A stretch of 5,109 nucleotides of DNA from JAUXIQ01 sp030620925 [NCBI: Nitrospinota bacterium] (GCA_030620925.1 JAUXIQ010000180.1:1-5109), one strand, 5' to 3'. Shown: positions 1 to 5,048, counted from the stretch's first letter. Notes: a model not told the origin generated them from the letters alone. A program made the numbers and translations.

Positions 1-1
1 G

Positions 2-100
2 GAAGCCGATTTGCAGGCCCTGATGTTCAGCACGGAAGACCACAGGGAAGGGGTAACCGCTTTCCTGGAAAAGAGACAGGGCTCTTTCAAAGGCAGATGA
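2..100 (+). CDS. Enoyl-CoA hydratase/isomerase (crotonase), C-terminal fragment cut by window edge
   Basis: The frame starting at base 2 is open from the window edge to TGA at 98-100 and encodes 32 residues ending in [12 protein letters not shown]. The order 'F-x-T-x-D-x-x-EG-x-x-A-F-x-EKR-x-x-x-FKGR' is the usual last helix and tail of crotonase-fold enoyl-CoA hydratases, which act on CoA thioesters in the cytoplasm. It aligns without gaps to the end of the complete crotonase encoded at 4026-4811 (about 15 of 32 residues identical by eye), so the two are clearly homologous but not recent copies. The active site lies upstream of the window, so substrate and activity (hydratase, isomerase or other) cannot be judged. 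No terminator-like hairpin follows the stop. A new promoter begins about 50 nt downstream, so the next gene probably has its own start of transcription. Confidence 0.85.
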   Translation, partial: EADLQALMFSTEDHREGVTAFLEKRQGSFKGR

Positions 101-152
101 AATTAACCCAGACGATGAAATGCATATGGATTGTACGGATTGAATTAAGGAA

Positions 153-182
153 TTGACAGGGCGCTCTGCGTTCCACTATTAT
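153..182 (+). promoter_or_regulatory. Sigma70-type promoter for the amidohydrolase gene
   Basis: A perfect -35 box TTGACA lies at 153-158 and a -10 box TATTAT (5 of 6 to TATAAT) at 177-182, separated by 18 nt. Transcription would begin near 189, giving a leader of about 110 nt before the ATG at 299. The leader contains GC-rich complementary stretches around 188-216 (GGCGG and CCGCC flanking a T run), but no recognisable riboswitch. This is the best sigma70 match in the window, judged by eye only. Confidence 0.6.
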
Positions 183-298
183 TAGCCTGGCGGAAACATG
201 GGATTTTTTCCCGCCGCCGGTGGCATTTCGGTCGGAAGAAAGGGTTGAAGGGAGACATACTGATTTTGCTGCAATCATCAGCGAGGAGGGAATGATCT

Positions 299-1153
299 AT
301 GAAAGCTATCGACGTTCACAGCCACATCAGCACCGAGGAAGGTTCCATCAAATACAGCGACGAGGTGCGGGCGGGCATGGAGGCCTACTACCGTTTCAAG
401 ACCGCCTATAAGACCGAAGACGAGATGGCCGAAGACTTCAGGAAGGCAGACGTCAAGGGCCTCATCATCGCCTGGGACTCGGGGCACAACATGGGCACGG
501 AGCCGGTCACCAACGACTATGTGGCCAAGCTGTGCGACACATATCCGGACGCTTTCATCGGCGGCTGGTGCTGCGTGGACCCCTGGAGGGGACAAATAGC
601 CGTTCAGGAGATCGAGCGCTCCATCAAGGAGCTGGGCATGATGGGGGTGAAATTTCAGGGCATCGCCCAGGCTTTCTTTCCCGATGACCCCATGATGTAT
701 CCCATTTACGAGACAATAATGGCCCTGGACGTTCCGGTAATGTTCCACACGGGCACCACGGGCCTAGGTGCCGGCAGCGCCGGAGGCGGAGGGTTCAAGC
801 TGAAATATACCCGCCCCATCCCGCATTTCGATAACATCGGCGCCGATTTCCCCAAGATGAAAATAATCATGGCCCATTACGGCTGGCCCTGGCAGGACGA
901 ACAGATCGCCGTGCTGCTGCACAAGAACAACGTCTTTTGCGAGCTCTCCGGCTGGTCCCCCAAATATTTTGTGGAAAGCTACCGGAGAGAAATAGGGGGC
1001 AGGCTTCAAGACAAGTTCATGTTCGGGACGGACTACCCCGTGCTCTCCCATGAGCGGCTCATCAACGATTACCAGCAGCTCGGGTTCAAGGACGAGGTGG
1101 TGGAAAAAATCCTGTATAAGAACGCCATTGAGATACTCAACCTGAAGGTTTAA
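299..1153 (+). CDS. Amidohydrolase family 2 (ACMSD-like TIM-barrel metal-dependent hydrolase/decarboxylase)
   Basis: This 284-residue protein has the hallmarks of the amidohydrolase_2 family (COG2159), cytoplasmic TIM-barrel enzymes with one divalent metal that hydrolyse or decarboxylate carboxylated and ring-cleavage substrates. Visible metal and catalytic positions are the N-terminal HxH (H7, H9), H150 in MFHTG, H193 in MAHYGWPW and D245 in FGTDYP. They match the spacing of the His/His/His/His/Asp set known from ACMSD. A glycine-rich loop (about 152-165) follows H150, as in a subgroup with the HTGTTG...GGGGFKLKY pattern and a PWQDE segment (here 197-201). Length is normal for the family. 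The ATG at 299 is supported by GAGGAGGG at 283-290 with 8 nt spacing. A promoter lies upstream and a hairpin terminator downstream, so the gene may be transcribed alone. Neighbouring crotonase and SDR genes suggest a catabolic role, but the substrate is unknown. The family call is secure and the reaction is not. Confidence 0.9.
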   Translation: MKAIDVHSHISTEEGSIKYSDEVRAGMEAYYRFKTAYKTEDEMAEDFRKADVKGLIIAWDSGHNMGTEPVTNDYVAKLCDTYPDAFIGGWCCVDPWRGQIAVQEIERSIKELGMMGVKFQGIAQAFFPDDPMMYPIYETIMALDVPVMFHTGTTGLGAGSAGGGGFKLKYTRPIPHFDNIGADFPKMKIIMAHYGWPWQDEQIAVLLHKNNVFCELSGWSPKYFVESYRREIGGRLQDKFMFGTDYPVLSHERLINDYQQLGFKDEVVEKILYKNAIEILNLKV

Positions 1154-1206
1154 CTTATGAATCCTGGGGGGCCGGGTGAAAAAATCCGGCTCTGATTTCA
1201 CAGATA

Positions 1207-1241
1207 TTGAGGGGGCCTTGTTGGTAAAAAGGTCCCCTCAA
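1207..1241 (+). terminator. Hairpin terminator after the amidohydrolase gene
   Basis: Bases 1207-1219 pair with 1229-1241, giving a 13-bp stem with one G-U pair (TTGAGGGG... against ...CCCCTCAA) and a 9-nt loop. The downstream strand is only moderately T-rich (CTTCTTTC, then CTTTT at 1256-1260), so efficiency is uncertain. A smaller GCCGG/CCGGC hairpin lies just before it (1171-1175 with 1186-1190). Together these fill the spacer between the amidohydrolase and the SDR. No convincing promoter for the SDR is visible in the remaining part (1242-1336), so partial read-through to the SDR is possible. Confidence 0.55.
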
Positions 1242-1346
1242 ACTTCTTTCAACAACTTTTGAATTGTCAATCTTGATATCGCAAATCTGATTTATCCATC
1301 AGGAATTATCGTTCACCATAATATGGACGTTTAATTGGAGGGTGCT

Positions 1347-2090
1347 ATGAGGTTAAAGGATAAGGTGGCGGTGATCACCGGCGCCGGGCAGGGAATCGGG
1401 AAGGCGGTAGCGCTGGGTTACGCCAGGGAAGGGGCCGTTGCCGTGGTGGCCGACGTGGACAGCGATACGGGCCAAGAGACGGTGAAAGAGATAAAGGATA
1501 AAGGAGGCAAAGCGCTGTTCGCGGCCGCAGATGTATCCAAAAGAGGGGATGTTCAGAACATCCTGGATACTTCCATAAAAGAATTCGGCCAGGTGGATAT
1601 CTGGGTCAACAACGCGGGTATTATCAGGCCCGCCATGCTGCATAAGATGACCGACGAGCAGTGGGACAAGGTAATAGACGTGCATCTTAAAGGTACTTTT
1701 CTGGGCATACAGGTCGCTGCCAGACATATGATGGAACGCAACAGCGGCCGCATAATAAACGTTACCTCAAGGGCCGGCACTGCGGGAACTATAGGGCAGA
1801 TCAATTACAGTGCGGCCAAGGCGGGCATAACCGGATTAACCAAGTCGGCGGCCCGCGAGCTTGCCCGCTGCGGGATACTGGTCAACTGCATATCTCCTGC
1901 TGCAACCACGCGCATGACGGAGAGGATACAGACCGATCCCAAGTTCAAAGATGTCTATCTCGCCCGGATTCCTCTGGGCAGATGGTCTGATGCGGAAGAG
2001 ATGGTGGGCATGTTCGTTTATCTGGCTTCGGATGAGTGCAGCTACATGACTGGCCAGATAATCAAGATGACCGGCGGCTCGGATATGTGA
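1347..2090 (+). CDS. Classical short-chain dehydrogenase/reductase (SDR), NAD(H)-type, FabG-like
   Basis: With the ATG at 1347 the protein has 247 residues, typical for classical SDRs. The Rossmann glycine motif TGAGQGIG lies at 11-18, and an acidic residue (D36) ends the second strand (VVAD), which generally favours NAD(H) over NADP(H). NNAG is at 88-91. The catalytic serine is S141 in NVTS, and Y154/K158 form YSAAK. The usual Asn of the catalytic tetrad (in 'NLKG') is His here (H113 in VHLKG), a substitution also seen in some SDRs. The upstream in-frame TTG at 1335 would add four residues, but it overlaps the ribosome site GGAGGG (1337-1342), so ATG 1347 is preferred. The reaction is presumably oxidation or reduction of a hydroxyl/keto group. 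A 3-hydroxyacyl-CoA or alicyclic alcohol substrate would suit the crotonase-rich context, but that is inference. The gene ends directly against a bidirectional terminator, so it closes its transcription unit. Confidence 0.92.
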   Translation: MRLKDKVAVITGAGQGIGKAVALGYAREGAVAVVADVDSDTGQETVKEIKDKGGKALFAAADVSKRGDVQNILDTSIKEFGQVDIWVNNAGIIRPAMLHKMTDEQWDKVIDVHLKGTFLGIQVAARHMMERNSGRIINVTSRAGTAGTIGQINYSAAKAGITGLTKSAARELARCGILVNCISPAATTRMTERIQTDPKFKDVYLARIPLGRWSDAEEMVGMFVYLASDECSYMTGQIIKMTGGSDM

Positions 2091-2121
2091 AAAAATCGAG
2101 GAAGGCTTATCCTCGATTTTT
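2091..2121. terminator. Bidirectional intrinsic terminator between convergent genes
   Basis: A perfect 12-bp inverted repeat (AAAAATCGAGGA at 2091-2102, TCCTCGATTTTT at 2110-2121) encloses a 7-nt loop. The stem has a GC-containing core (TCGAGGA) flanked by an A5 tract on one side and a T5 tract on the other, so the transcript from either strand ends in a stem followed by U residues. It begins immediately after the SDR stop codon on the plus strand and lies 14 nt beyond the stop of the Spy-like gene on the minus strand. It therefore serves both convergent units. Confidence 0.85.
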
Positions 2122-2135
2122 CAGCGCCTGAAATA

Positions 2136-2624
2136 TCATCTCCCGCGAATGCCCCTGCCACCCATGTGTCCCCCCCGGTCCTCGCCCATCTGCTCCATGT
2201 GGCGTATCATATCACGGCGTATCTGCCGGAGCATTTCGGCCTGCTGTCGGGAAAGAACCCTTCGTACTTCCAGGAGCATCAACAGGCGGGATTTCTCGAG
2301 CCTGGTGCGAGTCTTTTGAACCGCCTCGACCATCTCATTGAGCTTTCTATGATCCAGGTCTTCGCGGCTCTGAGTTTCCAGATAAGTTTCCAGTGCCCGA
2401 TAACGTTTCCTCAAGAGAACTGAGAGCTCCAGGAATTCCTTGCGGTGTCTTAAGAAGATTTTATCGATGTTTTTGCTCTGTTCTTCCGACAGGCTAAGTG
2501 TGGTGATCATGTGCTGATTATGCCACCACTTCCCGCGTGCAGGCATATCGAAGGCGAATGCGGGAGCTATCCACAGGATGGCGGCTAATAACGCAGAGCA
2601 TATTATGAGTTCAAATCTTTTCAT
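2136..2624 (-). CDS. Secreted Spy/CpxP-like LTxxQ periplasmic protein (metal or envelope stress partner)
   Basis: The 162-residue product starts with a signal peptide: a Lys/Arg start, a hydrophobic stretch about 7-21 and an AFA|FD cleavage site after A24. The mature part is almost wholly helical and charged. It has two LTxxQ-like motifs, LSEEQ (45-49) and LSRQQ (124-128), which mark the Spy/CpxP/ZraP/CnrX fold of periplasmic chaperones and metal sensors. Both mature ends are rich in His and Met: WWHNQHM at 33-39, and H142, M143, M146, H153 and M154 in the Gly/Arg-rich tail, which may bind metal (inference). The ATG overlaps the anti-sigma stop as ATGA (2621-2624), and a strong site TAAGGAG lies 9 nt upstream (2634-2640), so translation is coupled to the anti-sigma. 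As the third gene of a sigma/anti-sigma operon it probably senses or buffers the envelope signal. A general folding chaperone is the alternative. C9 does not sit in a lipobox, so a lipoprotein is unlikely. Confidence 0.82.
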   Translation of the reverse strand: MKRFELIICSALLAAILWIAPAFAFDMPARGKWWHNQHMITTLSLSEEQSKNIDKIFLRHRKEFLELSVLLRKRYRALETYLETQSREDLDHRKLNEMVEAVQKTRTRLEKSRLLMLLEVRRVLSRQQAEMLRQIRRDMIRHMEQMGEDRGGHMGGRGIRGR

Positions 2625-3139
2625 AATTTCGCGCTCCTTACGGGAAGTCTCGGAAGACTGCTCTGATCTCCCTGCTCTGCATAGTCCATCCAGAAATTAA
2701 TGGTTTCCAGGCTCTCCGAAAGAGGCTTATTCATCAAATCCTGCATCTCGTTTATCAGCAGTTCGTCGTTATGGCTCAGTTTGATGTAGTAGGCGTCCTT
2801 CAGGCGTCTTTCTTCACCCGGGTTCCAGGAGAAGATCAACCCTACGGCTATAAGAACGGCCGCGGCCATGGGGGCCAATTTACGCCAGGGTATCGCTAAC
2901 GGGGGCCTTTCCGACTCTCTGACCCTGGCCATTATACGCCCGCGTTGCGCTCCCCAGTCCGTCTCCTGCCCTTCCTGGAACGCGGATTTTATTTCATCCA
3001 GCGAGTGCTCCAGTTTCCGGTAATAGTCGTCGCAGATGGAACAGCTCAACAGATGCTCACCGAACCCCTCTTCGGCCGCTTCCCGCCGGTAGTAATAGTC
3101 GAGAAATTTTTCTTCTGAATAGTGCAGCTTCTTCGTCAT
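2621..3139 (-). CDS. Membrane-anchored zinc-finger (ZAS-type) anti-sigma factor
   Basis: This 172-residue protein has the layout of an ECF anti-sigma. The cytoplasmic N-terminal region carries an HxxxCxxC motif (H29, C33, C36), the zinc-binding anti-sigma (ZAS) signature. A charged helix follows to about residue 86, then one membrane segment (about 88-105, LAPMAAAVLIAVGL...). A periplasmic domain of about 67 residues is rich in acidic and amphipathic segments. Known ZAS proteins hold their cognate sigma factor through the N-terminal domain and release it after redox, metal or membrane signals. The gene follows the sigma gene with a 4-nt ATGA overlap (3136-3139), and GGAAGG at 3149-3154 could serve as ribosome site. 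This coupling favours balanced sigma and anti-sigma levels. The next gene overlaps it in the same way and encodes a secreted LTxxQ protein, so the periplasmic domain is a plausible docking site for that protein (inference). Confidence 0.85.
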   Translation of the reverse strand: MTKKLHYSEEKFLDYYYRREAAEEGFGEHLLSCSICDDYYRKLEHSLDEIKSAFQEGQETDWGAQRGRIMARVRESERPPLAIPWRKLAPMAAAVLIAVGLIFSWNPGEERRLKDAYYIKLSHNDELLINEMQDLMNKPLSESLETINFWMDYAEQGDQSSLPRLPVRSAKL

Positions 3140-3741
3140 TTTTCTATGCCTTCCAGTTCATGCCTGATTTTTCTGACTCCCCTGAAAAGCTGGCTCTTTA
3201 TGGTCCCCTCCGAAAGCCCCGTTGTTACGGCTATCTCTTTAAGGGACATGTCTTGCAGGTGTTTGAGCACGAAAACCATCCTCTGTTGCGATGATAGTTT
3301 GTCCATGGCCTCGTATACCCTTTCCCGTAAGTCGCGGTTCATGGTCTGTTCCTCGAGGTCCTGCTTGGAATCGGGGAATTCTTGCAGCTGCTGTTTCTCC
3401 TCGTCGTCGGCATTTGCCTTGGGCCATGGGAATGTGCGTCGTATTTTCTTCTTCCTCAAAACGTCTATGCAAAGGTTTATGGCTATGCGCGTCAGCCATG
3501 TATCGATTTTTGCTTCGCCTCTAAAACTTTCTCTTTTGATGTAGGCGCGCAGAAAAGTCTCCTGCGTGATATCTTCCGCCTCCTCACGCGACCGGAGATA
3601 CTGATATGCAAGATTATAGATTCGCTTCTGGTTGCGCCCGATCCACTCATTAAGCTCATTTTCCGCATCCATTTCAGCGGGCGCCTCAGCGATCTTCGAG
3701 TCGAACATCTGACCCCGCTTGGCTTTTCCTGATTTAGGCAT
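3136..3741 (-). CDS. ECF-family RNA polymerase sigma factor
   Basis: The 201-residue product has only sigma regions 2 and 4, as expected for an ECF (group 4) sigma-70 factor. Region 2 spans about 33-102, with IYNLAYQYL, the core-binding stretch EEAEDITQETFLRAY (53-67) and the -10-recognition part WLTRIAINLCIDVLR (82-96). A charged linker follows (about 107-135). Region 4 (about 138-193) ends in a helix-turn-helix, SLKEIAVTTGLSEGTIKSQLFRGVRKIR. The start is uncertain. ATG 3741 has only a weak AAAG-like ribosome site, and the in-frame ATG at 3708 (residue 12) follows a GCGGGG stretch. Both keep region 2 intact. The gene is first in a coupled operon with its probable anti-sigma and a Spy-like protein. 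A candidate ECF promoter lies directly upstream, implying autoregulation. Confidence 0.93.
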   Translation of the reverse strand: MPKSGKAKRGQMFDSKIAEAPAEMDAENELNEWIGRNQKRIYNLAYQYLRSREEAEDITQETFLRAYIKRESFRGEAKIDTWLTRIAINLCIDVLRKKKIRRTFPWPKANADDEEKQQLQEFPDSKQDLEEQTMNRDLRERVYEAMDKLSSQQRMVFVLKHLQDMSLKEIAVTTGLSEGTIKSQLFRGVRKIRHELEGIEK

Positions 3742-3764
3742 TAATTATAGCTTTCATTAGATAA

Positions 3765-3791
3765 GACGTATTGTGCAGAGCGAGGTTTACA
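3765..3791 (-). promoter_or_regulatory. Candidate ECF-type autoregulatory promoter of the sigma operon
   Basis: Read on the minus strand, TGTAAAC (3791 to 3785) is followed after 16 nt by CGTC (3768 to 3765). An AAC-containing -35 element about 16-17 nt before a CGTC -10 element is the known ECF promoter pattern (for example the sigmaX, sigmaM and sigmaW promoters of Bacillus). Transcription would begin near 3758, leaving a leader of only about 17 nt to ATG 3741 or about 50 nt to ATG 3708. The placement directly before an ECF gene supports the call. The short motif alone could occur by chance. Confidence 0.45.
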
Positions 3792-3800
3792 CGCCTATCT

Positions 3801-3833
3801 ATTTAATTTGCAACAGGAAACGAGGAATTAAAT
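3801..3833. repeat. AT-rich 8-bp inverted repeat upstream of the sigma operon promoter
   Basis: ATTTAATT (3801-3808) is the exact reverse complement of AATTAAAT (3826-3833), with a 17-nt gap. It lies about 10 nt upstream of the candidate ECF -35 element. It could be a protein-binding site or simply an AT-rich upstream element. No regulator family can be named from it. Confidence 0.35.
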
Positions 3834-3848
3834 GAAATATCGCCCACA

Positions 3849-3910
3849 TCCCGCAGAGGGCAGCGTCCGGAAATTGAGGACGTACCTCTAAATATACGTC
3901 CCGCAGGGGG
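3849..3910. repeat. 12-nt direct repeat flanking a 7-bp hairpin in gene-free spacer
   Basis: TCCCGCAGAGGG (3849-3860) recurs as TCCCGCAGGGGG (3899-3910), 11 of 12 identical and 50 nt apart start to start. Between them GGACGTA (3878-3884) pairs with TACGTCC (3895-3901) around a 10-nt loop. A further pair, TCCCGG (3924-3929) and CCGGGA (3946-3951), follows. The whole spacer 3742-4025 has no credible gene. The elements may take part in termination of the crotonase transcript or in regulation upstream of the sigma operon, but neither role is demonstrated by the sequence. Confidence 0.4.
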
Positions 3911-4025
3911 AAAATATCCGATATCCCGGTTCGCACCCGCACCCCCCGGGACATGGCGCGGGCGCAGTGCAGGAGCGGGAATAGAGCTCTCAATGCCCGC
4001 TATTATCGTCCGGAGAGAAGTTTTG

Positions 4026-4811
4026 TTATCTTCCCTTGAATTGAGGGTCTCTCTTCTCGTTAAAGGCGGCCAGTCCCTCTTTGCAGTCGTCGGTGAGGAA
4101 ATGCATCTGCACTCCGCTCAGCTCCATCTCGAGTCCGGAATGGAGGTCCACCTGCATTCCATTGTTGATCAGCCGCTTCACGGTGGCGGTGGCCATGGGG
4201 CTCTTCTCGCAAAGCTTCTTGGCCAGAGCCGTCGTTTCCTCTTCAAGTTTGTCCGCGGGCACCACCTTGTTCACCAGGCCGAAGCTGACGGCGTCTTCGG
4301 GGCTTATCCAGTCTCCGGAATACATTAGCTCTTTTGCTTTTCTGATGCCCAGCGCCCTGGGCAGCCTCTGGGTGTTTCCTCCGCCGGCCACCAGGCCGAA
4401 GTTGGCGTGCTGGTCGCCTATCTGGGCGGCATCGGAAAGGATAGCCAGGTCGCAGCACATTACCAGCTCCAGACCGCCTGCCAGCGCGAAACCGTTGATG
4501 GCCGCTATGGTGCATATCGGAAGGTCTTCAAACCTGTTGAAGGTTTTGTGCCAGAATCTCAGGAATTCGTCACCCTGCCCCCCGGAGTCCTCACTGCCTT
4601 TGAGTGCCTTGAGATCGGCCCCTGCGGAAAAGGCACGCCCTTCGCCGGTCAGGATCGCCACCCGGACCTCCTTGTCATTTTCGATGGTTTCACAGGCGGC
4701 GTTGAGATCCTCTATAACTCCCTGATTGATGGCGTTTAGCGCTTTTGGCCTGTTGATAGTCAGTCTGACAATGTGTCCTTCCTTCTCGTACCTGATGTTC
4801 TCGAAAGCCAT
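4026..4811 (-). CDS. Enoyl-CoA hydratase/isomerase family protein (crotonase) with Glu-to-His change at one catalytic position
   Basis: The 261-residue protein is a full-length crotonase (typical 255-270 residues) acting on acyl-CoA in the cytoplasm. It opens with the usual strand ending LTINRP (17-22). The two oxyanion-hole segments are FSAGADLKAL (61-70) and GFALAGGLEL (107-116), and the tail is EGLAAFNEKRDPQFKGR. E115 matches Glu144 of rat mitochondrial hydratase. The position of the second catalytic Glu (rat Glu164, in 'QPEI') is H135 in GDQHANFGL, 20 residues on, as in the rat spacing. The protein may therefore be an isomerase, a hydrolase or a hydratase with altered chemistry rather than a standard syn-hydratase. 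ATG 4811 is supported by AGGGAGG (4818-4824) with 6 nt spacing. It is divergent from another crotonase gene starting at 5049, with a 237-nt shared promoter region. No strong terminator follows its TAA. Confidence 0.93.
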   Translation of the reverse strand: MAFENIRYEKEGHIVRLTINRPKALNAINQGVIEDLNAACETIENDKEVRVAILTGEGRAFSAGADLKALKGSEDSGGQGDEFLRFWHKTFNRFEDLPICTIAAINGFALAGGLELVMCCDLAILSDAAQIGDQHANFGLVAGGGNTQRLPRALGIRKAKELMYSGDWISPEDAVSFGLVNKVVPADKLEEETTALAKKLCEKSPMATATVKRLINNGMQVDLHSGLEMELSGVQMHFLTDDCKEGLAAFNEKRDPQFKGR

Positions 4812-4906
4812 AACTTACCTCCCTCAAAGATAACTTAAAATCGAATATCTCCGGCTGCGATGGGTCGGTGTCTGGTTCCATCTTCCCTGGTTTACGGAAC
4901 GGGGTC

Positions 4907-4935
4907 AATATACAACAAGCCAAAATCCAATACAA
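4907..4935 (-). promoter_or_regulatory. Sigma70-type promoter for the leftward crotonase gene
   Basis: On the minus strand TTGTAT (4935 to 4930) and TATATT (4912 to 4907; 5 of 6 to TATAAT) are separated by exactly 17 nt. Transcription would begin near 4900, giving a leader of about 90 nt before ATG 4811. The match was found by eye and is of medium strength at -35. Confidence 0.5.
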
Positions 4936-4954
4936 GGTCTTTGCTTCGGACGTT

Positions 4955-4983
4955 TTCTCCTTGAAAAAAGTTGTATGTATAAT
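4955..4983 (+). promoter_or_regulatory. Candidate promoter for the rightward crotonase gene
   Basis: A perfect TATAAT lies at 4978-4983, with TTCTCC at the -35 position (4955-4960, 17-nt spacer). The -35 box is poor, which would fit an activator-dependent promoter or a chance -10 match. Start of transcription would be near 4990, about 60 nt before ATG 5049. The -35 boxes of this and the leftward promoter are about 20 nt apart, so one regulator bound between them could control both crotonase genes (inference). Confidence 0.4.
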
Positions 4984-5033
4984 AAGATTGCTCCACCATA
5001 AGGTAACCGGTTTGTTCTTTATACTCCATACAG

Positions 5034-5047
5034 AAGGAGGGACCTCC
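5034..5047 (+). promoter_or_regulatory. Ribosome-binding site able to fold into a small hairpin
   Basis: AAGGAGG (5034-5040) is a near-perfect Shine-Dalgarno sequence 8 nt before ATG 5049, and it fixes that start. GGAG (5036-5039) is complementary to CTCC (5044-5047) around the tetraloop GGAC, so the ribosome site could be partly hidden. An upstream CTCC (5024-5027) offers an alternative partner. Confidence 0.6.
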
Positions 5048-5048
5048 A

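Noticed and set aside
220-411. Plus-strand frame running through the amidohydrolase leader and start
   Set aside because: It overlaps the true start in another frame, has no ribosome site of its own and shows no similarity to a known family.
278-748. Long minus-strand open frame antisense to the amidohydrolase
   Set aside because: It mirrors the strongly conserved plus-strand gene, its translation is low-complexity His/Val/Gly-rich with no domain, and it has no promising ribosome site.
1335-1346. Upstream TTG as start of the SDR
   Set aside because: The TTG overlaps the GGAGGG ribosome site that serves ATG 1347, and SDRs of this type normally begin shortly before the K-x-A/V-x-V-I-T-G strand, as given by ATG 1347.
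3122-3732. Plus-strand open frames opposite the sigma factor gene
   Set aside because: The translations are Ser/Cys/Phe-rich shadows of the sigma gene, with no domain and no initiation signals.
3922-3951. GGTTCG stretch as part of a tRNA T-arm
   Set aside because: The flanking bases do not form a 5-bp T stem and no acceptor, D or anticodon arms can be placed around it.
3799-3993. 64-codon minus-strand frame in the spacer between the crotonase and sigma genes
   Set aside because: No ribosome site, no recognisable motif, and Arg/Pro/Leu-rich composition as expected from a GC-rich repeat-bearing spacer.
3974-4001. AGCGGG/CCCGCT inverted repeat as terminator of the leftward crotonase
   Set aside because: The arms are only 6 bp with a 16-nt loop and no T tract follows on the minus strand, so it does not resemble an intrinsic terminator.
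4081-4725. 214-codon plus-strand open frame antisense to the complete crotonase
   Set aside because: The translation is Ser/Pro/Ala-rich without motifs, while the opposite strand carries all crotonase motifs and a strong ribosome site.
5005-5012. AACCGGTT palindrome as an operator
   Set aside because: Eight-base palindromes arise often by chance in a window this size, and the symmetry does not extend further.
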